Assembly: GCA_021822385.1 (NCBI GenBank) | Contig: JAKARC010000023.1 | Location: 1-39,269, forward strand | Source of the DNA: Pseudomonadota bacterium | Lineage (GTDB): Bacteria > Pseudomonadota > Gammaproteobacteria > Steroidobacterales > Steroidobacteraceae | DNA: 39,269 nt | Reading direction: 5' to 3' | Shown here: positions 19,039 through 26,787 of the stretch, one piece after another | Layout: every line of letters begins with the position of its first letter | Position numbering within the stretch: position 1 is the first letter of the stretch | Position numbers and translations under genes: made by a program | Notes under the pieces: generated by a model | What the model was told of the DNA's origin: nothing | The model's database searches: none | What the model saw: only the letters and a program-made list of their open reading frames with translations

Positions 19039-19104
19039 CGTTTTGGCCTCCTTCGGCCTCATCGCGCGCAGCGGCAATTGCTTGGGGAACGCACCATGCC
19101 GGCC

Positions 19105-19135
19105 ATCCTCGAACCTGGAGTGCACTCCATGTCAA
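19105..19135 (-). promoter_or_regulatory. MerR/ZntR-type promoter of the tripartite pump
   Basis: On the - strand: -35 TTGACA (19130-19135), 19-bp spacer (19111-19129), -10 GAGGAT (19105-19110). The spacer begins with the perfect palindrome TGGAGTGCACTCCA (19116-19129), differing only in the central two bases from that at 14231-14244. The divergent regulator gene starts at 19226. TAGAAT at 19161-19166 may be that gene's own -10. Confidence 0.82.
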
Positions 19136-19225
19136 GGACTTTCGGCGATCGCGTATGGGGTAGAATCCCTTGTACCGGCTCGGGCGGCTTTGCCCGCTGT
19201 TCCTCCCCCTCGAGGCACTCTCGCC

Positions 19226-19618
19226 ATGACTCAAAGCATCGGCAGCGCCGCCAAGGCAATCGGCATCACGCCCGATACGCTGCGCTATTACGAGAAGCTT
19301 CAACTCTTGCCGCCGCCGGGCCGCAACGCGGCCGGACGTCGCGTCTATCGCGAGGAGGACTTGGCGCGAGTGCGTTTTCTCAAGCAGGCGCAGGCTCTCG
19401 GGTTTAGTCTCGCCGACATACGTCAATTGTTGCGACTGCGGGAGTCACCCACTCGCGCCAGCCGCACGGTGCGGGAACTTGCACAGCGAAAGCGCGATGC
19501 GCTCGAAGTGCAGATGCGGCAAGTGAAGAAAATGCACGCCGAGCTCACCCGCCTGCTCGCGCTCTGCACCGGATCCGGGTCGTGCTGCCCGATCCTCGAG
19601 CGGATCGAGGGCGGATAG
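19226..19618 (+). CDS. MerR-family regulator, CueR-like metal site
   Basis: ATG 19226 gives 130 residues. Helix-turn-helix region 5-75 (IGSAAKAIGITPDTLRYYEKLQLL). In the dimer helix the first metal-site position is Ser (R-A-S-R-T-V-R), as in CueR/GolS for monovalent Cu, Ag or Au. The C-terminal loop is LCTGSGSCCPILERI with three Cys. The operators it presumably binds, by contrast, have the ZntR-like TGGAGT-N2-ACTCCA dyad. It is divergent from the pump operon, whose promoter is 90-120 bases upstream, so it most likely activates the pump and the HMA chaperone at 14121. The metal is unsettled: site points to Cu/Ag, operator to the Zn/Cd/Pb type. Confidence 0.87.
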   Translation: MTQSIGSAAKAIGITPDTLRYYEKLQLLPPPGRNAAGRRVYREEDLARVRFLKQAQALGFSLADIRQLLRLRESPTRASRTVRELAQRKRDALEVQMRQVKKMHAELTRLLALCTGSGSCCPILERIEGG

Positions 19619-19737
19619 CGGCGTTTGCGATGACCTTACAAGGAGTCGAGAACGGCGGACGGCAGGCTCGGAGCACTCATCGCAATATCCGCGCGTCCCG
19701 CCCGGTCTCGTACCAGGCATGGGCGGAGGAGCACATG

Positions 19738-20349
19738 ATGCGTAGTGGGATGAAACTGGGTCTGGTGTATGTGGCTGCCGCGTTACTCACCCTGACGCTG
19801 CCGCTGGCGGCATCCGCGCGAGATGCAACGGCGCGCGCGCAAATGCGCGCCTTGCAGCAGACCGACTGGATACCCGAGGGCAGCGCGCATCCGCGCCATG
19901 TCATCTACGTGTTCATGGACGCCAATTGTCCATACTGCCACGTGCTGTGGATGGCCCTGAAGCCGTACTACCGCTCGGGTCTGCAGGTTCGCGACATTCT
20001 GGTCGGGGTCATCTCGGCAAGCAGTCCCGGCAAGGCAGCGGCGATCTTCAACGCCGCCGATCCCTCGGCGGCCCTGCGCATGAATGAAGCCCGCTGGGGT
20101 CGCGGAGTCGATGCCGGCGGTGGCATCACGCCCGTCGTGCACCCAAGCGCGCAAGATTTACGTGAGCTCGCCCACAACGAGGCGCTCATGCAGGCTTTCG
20201 GCTTCGACGGCACGCCCGGCCTGGTGCTCATGGATGCGCGAGGCAAGGTTTATACCATCGGAGGACTGCCGCCGAAGAGCGATCTCGGACAAATCGTCGC
20301 AACCGCCAGCGTCCCACCGGAGGGCGCACACGCGGCAAAAATGCATTAA
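19738..20349 (+). CDS. Periplasmic DsbG/DsbC-like thiol-disulfide protein
   Basis: ATG 19738 with GGAGGA 7 nt upstream gives 203 residues; ATG 19735 is an alternative. Signal peptide about 1-27 (ending ASA). Thioredoxin fold with the active pair 'VFMDANC64-PYC67-HVLW', preceded by the short 'WIPEG' region. The cis-Pro loop is 'GFDGTPGLVLMD'. It resembles the catalytic domain of DsbG/DsbC but is shorter and appears to lack most of the dimerisation domain. Likely an isomerase or reductase of periplasmic proteins. The gene follows the regulator after 119 bases and precedes the VTT gene. It may repair disulfides damaged by metal ions. Confidence 0.83.
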   Translation: MRSGMKLGLVYVAAALLTLTLPLAASARDATARAQMRALQQTDWIPEGSAHPRHVIYVFMDANCPYCHVLWMALKPYYRSGLQVRDILVGVISASSPGKAAAIFNAADPSAALRMNEARWGRGVDAGGGITPVVHPSAQDLRELAHNEALMQAFGFDGTPGLVLMDARGKVYTIGGLPPKSDLGQIVATASVPPEGAHAAKMH

Positions 20350-20443
20350 CGGTCGAGGTCACACGCGGATACCACACGGTGTTCGAAAAGCGTGCATCCC
20401 GAGCGACAGCGATTGCGCCGGAGGCACGAGGAGCGCACATAGA

Positions 20444-21142
20444 ATGCCTCAGGGGTCCGCGGTGAGACCCCGCGCAGTCCTCGCGAGCGGCCTCATCCTT
20501 GTCAGTGCCGCCGCCGTCGCAGTGGTGGCACGGTATGGGCTTCAGACGGCTCTCGATTGGATCGCGGCGTGGCGCGCGGCTGCAGCGGTTCCCTTTATCC
20601 TCTTCTACGCCTTCGCCGCAGTCGTTTTGTTGCCCGATTCCCTGCTCACCATCGCGGCGGGTGCGATCTTCGGGCTCGCCGCCGGAATGGCGCTGGTGTC
20701 AATCGGAAGCATGCTCGGCGCGACGGCGGCGTTCTTCCTCGGCAGGACCTTTGCCAGAGACTGGGTTCACCGCCGCACCGAGCGCTGGCCGAGATTTGGT
20801 GCCCTGGATCGCGCAATCGCACGGCATGGCTTCTGGATGGTGTTCCTGACCCGCCTGTCACCGATCATCCCCTATGGCCTGCTCAACTACGCGTATGGCA
20901 TCACGACAGTGCGCGTACGCGACTACCTACTCGCCTCCTGGGTCGGCATGCTGCCGGGGACACTCCTTTACGTGTACGCCGGCACGGCTGCCGCCAACCT
21001 CACCGCGGTGATCAGCGGTCGCACGCCCATCGGCCGGGAGGACAACTTTCTCTTGTGGATCGGACTCGGTGCAACGATCACGCTGATCGGCCTGCTCACG
21101 TACTTCGCTCGGCGCGAGCTTGCGCGGGAGCTGCGCTCCTGA
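20444..21142 (+). CDS. TVP38/TMEM64 (VTT) membrane protein
   Basis: 232 residues from ATG 20444; GTG 20462 is an alternative start. About six membrane segments, with VTT motifs 'FAAVVLLPDSLLTIAAGAIFG', 'GSMLGATAAFFLGRTFARDW', 'LTRLSPIIPYGLLNYAYGITTV' (read in parts) and 'LPGTLLYVYAGTAAA'. The protein is only distantly like the VTT protein at 7952-8686, so the two are not a recent duplication. Function in membrane transport is not settled for the family. It follows the DsbG-like gene at 94 bases and is the last + strand gene before a gene-free stretch. Confidence 0.87.
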   Translation: MPQGSAVRPRAVLASGLILVSAAAVAVVARYGLQTALDWIAAWRAAAAVPFILFYAFAAVVLLPDSLLTIAAGAIFGLAAGMALVSIGSMLGATAAFFLGRTFARDWVHRRTERWPRFGALDRAIARHGFWMVFLTRLSPIIPYGLLNYAYGITTVRVRDYLLASWVGMLPGTLLYVYAGTAAANLTAVISGRTPIGREDNFLLWIGLGATITLIGLLTYFARRELARELRS

Positions 21143-21579
21143 GGTCGCCGTATCGGACGCCGAAGGTCAGATGAGGCGATTGCTCGGCGCCCGACCCGCC
21201 TTGAATCGGGCCATCCAGTTCGCCCTCGGGTTACCGGCGACCGCAAGGCTGGCGGGCGGCCACGCGGGCCGGCTCGCGAACGCAGCGGGTTTGCAGTGGA
21301 TAGGGGCATACCCATCCCGACGATCCGTCGGCCCGCCCGCGGTGCCAGGACAGCTGAGCGACCATCGACGGGCGCCATTTCCGCGAAATGGACTCACGGG
21401 AACAGGCATAGCGTTCCCGGGCATATCGGTGCCGGTGATGTGCGCAGTATCAGCATGAGGCATCGGTCAATCTCCGGAGCGGCGCGGGAGGGTCCAGCCC
21501 CCTGCGCCAGAATCTTGCATCTTGTCCCTTTGACGCGCTGCAGTCCGGTCTGTTACAGGCCGCAGCCCGCACACTCGCC
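21143..21579. other. Gene-free stretch between convergent genes
   Basis: About 440 bases between the VTT gene (+) and the His-rich protein gene (-). Open frames here are Arg/Pro-rich with no family signature. No RNA gene, repeat or T-run terminator was seen. Confidence 0.45.
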
Positions 21580-22317
21580 TCAGTCCATCAGACCCAAGCG
21601 AGACCGAATGAGCGCGAGGCGCGGATCAAGATCGATCGCCATCGCGGAGGTCACCTCGAGGGCGCGATCCTCGAAGACGTCTCGGTCCGGAAACGCGGCC
21701 CTCCATTGTGCAATCCTCGCATCCCGCTCGAGAATCAGTCTCTCGATGTCGTCCCGATAGAGCGTGATCATCGCCGAGATCCACCGGTTGAGCGGCCAGG
21801 AGGGCTTTGCCAGATCGATCACGAACCGGTCAAGCATACCGATGGCATCCGGCGCCGCACACCAAGTCTCCGCGGTCACCCATCGGTTCGTGGTGAACAG
21901 TCTCACCGGGCGGCCCTGCCGGTTCATCGAAATCGCGATGAGGTGGAACGCGGGATCGGTGGCTGCGTCATCTGCCCGCGTTTCCGGCAGAGCCGCCGGA
22001 CGGAATGCCTTCGGTATTCCCTTGGGCCGCAGGAAGGTATGAAAATGCCCGTAATCGTTCCACTCGCCACGCGTCTGAGGATGCGCGTGAAAGTAATATT
22101 GCGCGTGTGTCTCCGGGTCGTAAACGTCGTTCTCCGGGTAGTGTTCGAACTCGATGAACTCGCGGCCATCGAGCGCTTCGCTGACGAGGTTGCTGTCGCT
22201 TTTCTCCAAGACGCGGATGCAGTTGACCACCTCCGCCGCGGCTTGCGCGATTCTCTCGAGCCCGGCGTCAGTTTCGGCGGGGCTTTCAGGCAGGCCGTGC
22301 TCTCGAGGTGGGATCAC
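21580..22317 (-). CDS. Conserved hypothetical protein, His-rich centre (possibly DUF6969)
   Basis: 245 residues, soluble, no signal peptide. Residues 58-95 hold a dense set of His and aromatic residues: EHY, H71, H77, H79, then DYGH91-FH93. Such a cluster could bind metal. The rest is helical with 'LFTTNRWVTAETWCAAPDAI' and 'RWISAMITLYRDDIERLI'. I do not know a function; from memory it may be the family catalogued as DUF6969, unverified. Its ATG overlaps the nrsF stop by 4 bases, so it is made with NrsF and probably belongs to the same SigF-type response. Confidence 0.7.
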   Translation of the reverse strand: MIPPREHGLPESPAETDAGLERIAQAAAEVVNCIRVLEKSDSNLVSEALDGREFIEFEHYPENDVYDPETHAQYYFHAHPQTRGEWNDYGHFHTFLRPKGIPKAFRPAALPETRADDAATDPAFHLIAISMNRQGRPVRLFTTNRWVTAETWCAAPDAIGMLDRFVIDLAKPSWPLNRWISAMITLYRDDIERLILERDARIAQWRAAFPDRDVFEDRALEVTSAMAIDLDPRLALIRSRLGLMD

Positions 22318-22994
22318 GGAATTTCATTCCGCCCGCGTGCGAGACGCGGGCCGACGCAAGCGCCGAGCAACGTCAAGCCAACCACGGTGCCCCCCTGCCA
22401 GATGAGCGCCATCAGGCTGGAATCGGCCCGGTGAAAAAATTGCAGTCCCACCTCGCCGAGCGCCGCGGTGGCGAGCGCGCCGAGCGCCGCAGTCGAGATG
22501 GGCGCAAGCGGTACCCCGCGGGAAATCATCCGGGCAATGACGATTGCGGGAATCAGACCCACCACGACCACCCCGGGCAGACAGCGCCAGTCGGACTGCA
22601 GTACGAGACTGTCCGGACCCAGCGTGTGCGAGGCCGTGAAGCACCCGTGGCCGAGCGTTCCCAGCCACACCGCGAGCAGCACCAGCGGCACGATGCGCTC
22701 CCACTTGCGCCCGCGTCCCGGGATGCCCGCCCCGAGTGCCGCGTGGGCCGCCGTGAGGGCCGTTGCCGCCGCTGCCGCCTGCTCCATCAGCCATCGCCCA
22801 TCCTCCAACCGCGCGGGCAGATCGGGCCGCAGCCCCATCGCGAGGACAACGAATGCCATCCACGGCAGAGAGATCGCCACCCAGGCCGCAACACGCCGTG
22901 CGGGTGAGCGCAGAGGTCGCACAGGATGTATCCGGGACGCCAGGATATCGATCAGCTCTTCTGTCGGGAGCGCGGTCACTCCTCGATTCTCCAT
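22314..22994 (-). CDS. nrsF: NrsF-type anti-sigma factor (DUF1109)
   Basis: 226 residues with six hydrophobic segments (about 36-54, 71-88, 101-115, 139-157, 166-182, 198-213) after a cytosolic 30-residue head (TEELIDILASRIHPVRPL). The layout and motifs 'WMAFVVLAMGLRPDL', 'GHGCFTASHTLG' and 'SDWRCLPGVVVVGLIPA' fit the NrsF family. Cysteines at 118 and 138 are in the family's conserved places. In Caulobacter, NrsF holds the ECF factor SigF and senses metal or oxidative stress via its cysteines. The usual sigF partner is not beside this copy; a His-rich protein gene is coupled to it instead. A SigF-like promoter (23056-23081) precedes it, which suggests autoregulation. Confidence 0.85.
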   Translation of the reverse strand: MENRGVTALPTEELIDILASRIHPVRPLRSPARRVAAWVAISLPWMAFVVLAMGLRPDLPARLEDGRWLMEQAAAAATALTAAHAALGAGIPGRGRKWERIVPLVLLAVWLGTLGHGCFTASHTLGPDSLVLQSDWRCLPGVVVVGLIPAIVIARMISRGVPLAPISTAALGALATAALGEVGLQFFHRADSSLMALIWQGGTVVGLTLLGACVGPRLARGRNEIP

Positions 22995-23055
22995 ACCGGT
23001 TCGGGACGCCGTGCCCTATTCACCGAATGGGAATCCCCGTCCCGCATACATCAGG

Positions 23056-23081
23056 TTCGTTCCAAGGTAACAAAAGGTTTC
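23056..23081 (-). promoter_or_regulatory. SigF-type ECF promoter of nrsF
   Basis: On the - strand: GAAACC (23076-23081), a 16-bp spacer, CGAA (23056-23059). The element begins GAAACCTTTT, close to the GTAACCTTTT of the two other sites in this window (23118 and 33882). The Caulobacter SigF consensus is GTAACC-N16-CGAA, from memory. It lies about 60 bases ahead of the nrsF ATG. Confidence 0.62.
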
Positions 23082-23117
23082 GCTGCTCCGAAACCGGTCC
23101 CGTGTCACGGCACACCC

Positions 23118-23142
23118 GTAACCTTTTCACCCCCCGACCGAA
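23118..23142 (+). promoter_or_regulatory. SigF-type ECF promoter of the NPC-repeat peptide gene
   Basis: GTAACC (23118-23123), a 15-bp spacer, CGAA (23139-23142). It shares GTAACCTTTT at the left and CGAATC at the right with the bufA promoter at 33882. It is 36 bases ahead of the peptide ATG and divergent from the nrsF promoter. The spacer is one base shorter than at bufA. Confidence 0.72.
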
Positions 23143-23177
23143 TCCTTAAGATAATCACCCCGCCCCCGGAGATCCGC

Positions 23178-23471
23178 ATGAAGTCCTTTAGCAAAGCCGC
23201 ACTCACGCTCGGCGCCGCCATTGCGATCGGTGGTGCCCTAGCCACCCCCGTTTTCGCCAAAGGCGCGGGGAACGTAAATCCGTGCAAGCCGGCCCCCACG
23301 CGCAGTACCTGCTCACCCAAGAGCCCCTGCGGCGCCAAGAAAGCCGCTGCGGCGAAGAATCCATGCGCAGCGGCCAAGAATCCTTGTGCCGCCAAACCGC
23401 AGAACCCGTGTGCGGCCAAGCCGCAAAACCCGTGCGCCGCCAAGAATCCGTGTTCTGCTAAACCCCATTGA
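23178..23471 (+). CDS. Secreted Cys-rich peptide with NPC repeats (candidate metallophore)
   Basis: 97 residues from ATG 23178 (GGAG 7 nt upstream). Signal peptide 1-27 (LATPVFA end). The mature ~70 residues contain eight Cys (36, 45, 51, 63, 70, 78, 86, 92). Six of them are in the motif N-P-C and one in S-P-C, spaced by A/K/P/Q-rich linkers of 3-5 residues (NPCAAK, NPCAAKPQ). No aromatic or acidic residues are seen in the repeat part. The architecture recalls bufferin and oxazolone RiPP precursors, which have other Cys motifs (EGKCG, or four spaced Cys in DUF2282). The gene sits behind a SigF-like promoter and ahead of a TonB receptor. Metal binding and modification by the MNIO BufB (34401) are inferences. 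No established name is known to me. Confidence 0.85.
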   Translation: MKSFSKAALTLGAAIAIGGALATPVFAKGAGNVNPCKPAPTRSTCSPKSPCGAKKAAAAKNPCAAAKNPCAAKPQNPCAAKPQNPCAAKNPCSAKPH

Positions 23472-23688
23472 CGGCCACCACCCCCTGAAGGGTCCTGCCG
23501 TCCGGAGGCGGGACCGCATCGCTTGGCGGCGACGCCGTTGCGACCCGTACGCGCGGCACCTGGATGCCCCGTCCCCTGCCGCATCGGACCGAAAACGGCG
23601 CCGCCGCCAACCCCGGCTAAAGAAGAGCCCCCGCCTCAAAGGAAAGCCGACCCTACCCGTGCGTCAGATCGAACCGAGTCGGGGGGCA

Positions 23689-26076
23689 ATGCCCCCTCTG
23701 TCACCGCCCAGTCGCGGTGACTTTCTCAAACGGATCACCCCATACCCGACACGCCCTCGTGTGTGCTCTTCGACTCTTGCCGCACTGACCCTCGTCGCGC
23801 TGATGTTGAGTCACTGGGTTGGGGCGGAAGCGGTCAGCGCACCGAAAGACCCCAGAGCGTTGCGCACCGTCATCGTCACCGCGCAGGAGCAGCGGGAACC
23901 CGTCGCCAAAGTCCCGGAGAGCATCACGGTTTTCTCATCCGAGACGCTGTCCGCACTCGACATCCACTCCTTTGACGGCTATGCGACCCAGACGCCCAAC
24001 CTCTCGTTCGTATACGGAGCGGGGTCGACTGGAATCTCAAACGCCCGGACCGTCGCAATCCGGGGCATTACGGGGCAGAATCTCTTCGGCACATCGGGTG
24101 CGACGGGATTTTATATCGATAACACACCCCTTCCCGAATCCATCAATCCGCGCATCGTCGATGTCAAGCGAATCGAAATCCTCAAAGGGCCGCAGGGGAC
24201 ACTCTTTGGCGAAAGCTCCCTCGGCGGCACCGTGCGCATCATCACCGAGGAGCCGGATCTCAGGCGCGACGAACTTAGTTACACCGCTGATCTCGGCGTC
24301 ACTTCAGGCGGGGGCAGTGCCGATGGCGGCGCGAGTCTTATTGAGAATATCGCGCTCGTTCCGGGGCGCCTCGCGACCCGAATCGTGCTCTATGGCAACC
24401 ATGATGCCGGGTACCTGACCCGCACCTATCCCGCGCCCTCGAGCCCTGCGGCCAGCAACCCCTTTCTTGCGGCACCGCGCACGAGCGTGGGCGATCAGGG
24501 CGCCAAGACTACCTACGGCGGATCGATTACCACCCGCTTGCACATCAATTCGGCACTTGGGGTGCGCCTACGTGTCATGGCGCAGGACACACACGACAAG
24601 GGATTTCCGGCAACCTTCGCACCGCTACCGGCCTTCAAGCCCGTCTACACGCTCAATCGAGCCTTCAACGTCCAGCCTGGCGCCACCGACGCGTGGGTGC
24701 TCCCGTCGCTCGAGATTCACTATCGGCACGGCAAGGTGCGGATCGTCTCCGCCACCAGCTATTTCTACCACCACAATCGCGATATCGAGGACTCGACCTA
24801 CGGCACTCAGCAGATTCTGCAGAGCTATTACGGCGTGACATCGCTTCCCCCCCAGCCGTTCCTCTGGGATCAAGAGAATTACCAAAATCAGTTTACGGAA
24901 GAGCTGCGCCTGTCATTCAAGGGATTTCTCGGCGTGAGCGGCACGATCGGCGCGTTCTTTGCGCGCAGCCGCTCGGCGCTGTCCGTTCCGCCCGAGTACG
25001 CGCGAGGGCTGGTCGCCGCGACGGTCAACAACACGGTTGTCGGCCCATGGCCGAACGACCTCCTTTGGACCGATTACAACCCGGCAATGCAGCGGGATAC
25101 GGCACTCTTCGGGCAGATCTATGTGCCGTTGGCGAGAAACCTCAAGCTGACCTTGGGCGCGCGACAGTACTGGCTTCACCAAACCTCTGACTTTACCGCC
25201 AACGGCTTCAACAACTTCGGCCTCACCCCGAGCGACCCGCAGTCGAGCCGCCAGTCCGGCATCAATCCGAAGGTCGCGCTCTCCTACCAGATCACCCGAG
25301 GCGCGATGGTCTACGCGTCCGCTTCCGAGGGCTTTCGGGCCGGCGCCGCCCAGACCTATCTGCCCTTCTGCGCGCTGCCGAACCTGCCCGTCAATGACAT
25401 CACGCACCTGAAATCCGATACGCTCTGGAGCTACGAAGTCGGCGGCAAAGCCGAGGTCCCTGACACCAGCCTTCTCCTCTCCGCGGCCGCCTTCCACATC
25501 GACTGGCGCAATCTCCAGCAGCAGGTCGCCCTGCCCTGCGAAGCCATCTTCGACATCAACGGCCGGCGGGCACAAATCAATGGCGGGGAACTCGAGCTCG
25601 ACGGGCACGTTGTCCGCTCCCTCGCGTTGCGGGCCGGCGTGGGCTACGAGAAAACCGACATCACCGAGCCGGGCGCTCTGGCGATTGTCGGGATCGCACC
25701 GGGTTCGCCCGTTCTCGGCACGCCCGCCTGGACGGCGAGCCTCGCGGGCGTGTATACCCGTGCCATCTCCGCCACCCTCGAGGGCTTCATCGAGGCGGAT
25801 GCGAGCTACACCGGGGATAGCCGGGCGCTGCTCAATGGCGCCAACGACACCTTCGCCACTCGAGGGTCATACGTGCTGGTCGATCTGCGGTTCGGGGTGC
25901 GCCGCGGGAGAACATCAGTTTCCCTCAACGTGCGCAATGCCACCAATGCCAAGCCCAATCTCGGCGACATCGGCTACATCGGCTATGGGCAGTACACCGC
26001 CACCGGAACGATCATCCCACAGGTCGCCACTCTGCGCCCCCTGACGGTTCTGCTTCAATACCGTCATGATTTTTGA
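23689..26076 (+). CDS. TonB-dependent outer-membrane receptor
   Basis: ATG 23689 (GGGGGG at 23681-23686) gives 795 residues. An N-terminal export signal is near 30-48 (TLAALTLVALMLSHWVGAEA). Plug domain about 60-190, with 'TVIVTAQEQREPVAKVPESITVFS' (read in parts), 'VAIRGI', 'GFYIDNTPL' and 'RIEILKGPQGTLFGESSLGGTVRII'. A 22-strand barrel follows, ending in 'LLQYRHDF' with the terminal Phe. The pattern is that of the Caulobacterales/sphingomonad-like receptors (e.g. 'GFRAGAAQ'). These import metal chelates, vitamins or other large ligands. It starts 217 bases after the NPC-repeat peptide on the same strand, with no clear promoter between, so uptake of the metal-loaded peptide or of some chelate is a reasonable guess. 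Confidence 0.92.
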   Translation: MPPLSPPSRGDFLKRITPYPTRPRVCSSTLAALTLVALMLSHWVGAEAVSAPKDPRALRTVIVTAQEQREPVAKVPESITVFSSETLSALDIHSFDGYATQTPNLSFVYGAGSTGISNARTVAIRGITGQNLFGTSGATGFYIDNTPLPESINPRIVDVKRIEILKGPQGTLFGESSLGGTVRIITEEPDLRRDELSYTADLGVTSGGGSADGGASLIENIALVPGRLATRIVLYGNHDAGYLTRTYPAPSSPAASNPFLAAPRTSVGDQGAKTTYGGSITTRLHINSALGVRLRVMAQDTHDKGFPATFAPLPAFKPVYTLNRAFNVQPGATDAWVLPSLEIHYRHGKVRIVSATSYFYHHNRDIEDSTYGTQQILQSYYGVTSLPPQPFLWDQENYQNQFTEELRLSFKGFLGVSGTIGAFFARSRSALSVPPEYARGLVAATVNNTVVGPWPNDLLWTDYNPAMQRDTALFGQIYVPLARNLKLTLGARQYWLHQTSDFTANGFNNFGLTPSDPQSSRQSGINPKVALSYQITRGAMVYASASEGFRAGAAQTYLPFCALPNLPVNDITHLKSDTLWSYEVGGKAEVPDTSLLLSAAAFHIDWRNLQQQVALPCEAIFDINGRRAQINGGELELDGHVVRSLALRAGVGYEKTDITEPGALAIVGIAPGSPVLGTPAWTASLAGVYTRAISATLEGFIEADASYTGDSRALLNGANDTFATRGSYVLVDLRFGVRRGRTSVSLNVRNATNAKPNLGDIGYIGYGQYTATGTIIPQVATLRPLTVLLQYRHDF

Positions 26077-26193
26077 GCATGCCATGCGCCGAATTGGGTG
26101 AGCATACCAATGGAATCAGCGCTTCACGCGCACGAGCCGCAAAGGAGCGAGTGATCGCCGAACGGTTCCACGGCGGCTCGACGGCGCGTCACC

Positions 26194-26787
26194 TCAAGTG
26201 AACACACCTCGTTGATAGCGGTGCCAGTCCACGCCGTCATCGATGTCCGCAAGTGTACGCAGCAGCGCCACGCGCTGGTCCCGCAAATTGGCCCGCGTAT
26301 CCGCGAGCGCGTGCGCGCTCGACCATCTTACGTTCCGGAATGGATCGACGAAGCGCAGGCCGCGCCGTAAGCCGATGAGCCAGTAGCCGCCATCGCGCGC
26401 GGGTCCGAGAACGGCGTCGTGGGAGCCCAACGCGCGGAATGCGGCTGCGACGTCCACAGAGCGGATCCCCGGGATATCGCTGCCAATGATGACCGCCGGG
26501 CCCGGCGGCAGGCGGCGCATCACGGAGGCCATCCGACGCCCGAGACCGCCGGTGCCTTGGGCCAACGTCGGCAATCCCTGCGCGCCGGGATGGAGGTGGT
26601 TGGGCGTAAAGGCCAACCACGTCTTCCAGCGCGAATCGCGTCCCAGGTCGCGCAACAGCCGCGCCCGCATGACGTATTGGAAGCGGAAGGCGGCGAACTC
26701 ACCGACGTCTCGCGCCAGCCGTCGCTTGCCCTGCCCCACACGGGGCGTGCGCGCGAAGATCACGAGATGGCGGGCGGCACCGGTCAT
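26194..26787 (-). CDS. TIGR04282/DUF2064-type glycosyltransferase
   Basis: ATG 26787 overlaps the stop of the GT2 gene by ATGA and gives 197 residues. Nucleotidyltransferase-like fold: 'LVIFARTPRVGQGKRRLA' at the N-terminus, 'GGLGRRMASVM', 'VIIGSDIPGI' and 'GPARDGGYWLIGL', the family hallmark. Such proteins are named rSAM/selenodomain-associated transferase 1 and, in some gene clusters, arsenosugar biosynthesis glycosyltransferase. No ArsM or ArsS is in this window, so an arsenosugar role is not supported here. It is the last gene of the seven-gene operon. Confidence 0.85.
   Translation of the reverse strand: MTGAARHLVIFARTPRVGQGKRRLARDVGEFAAFRFQYVMRARLLRDLGRDSRWKTWLAFTPNHLHPGAQGLPTLAQGTGGLGRRMASVMRRLPPGPAVIIGSDIPGIRSVDVAAAFRALGSHDAVLGPARDGGYWLIGLRRGLRFVDPFRNVRWSSAHALADTRANLRDQRVALLRTLADIDDGVDWHRYQRGVFT

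Noticed and set aside
23386-23688. Upstream extension of the TonB receptor through the end of the NPC peptide gene
   Set aside because: The extra 101 residues are Arg/Pro-rich without a signal and overlap the peptide gene; ATG 23689 has a G-rich ribosome site and gives a normal export signal.
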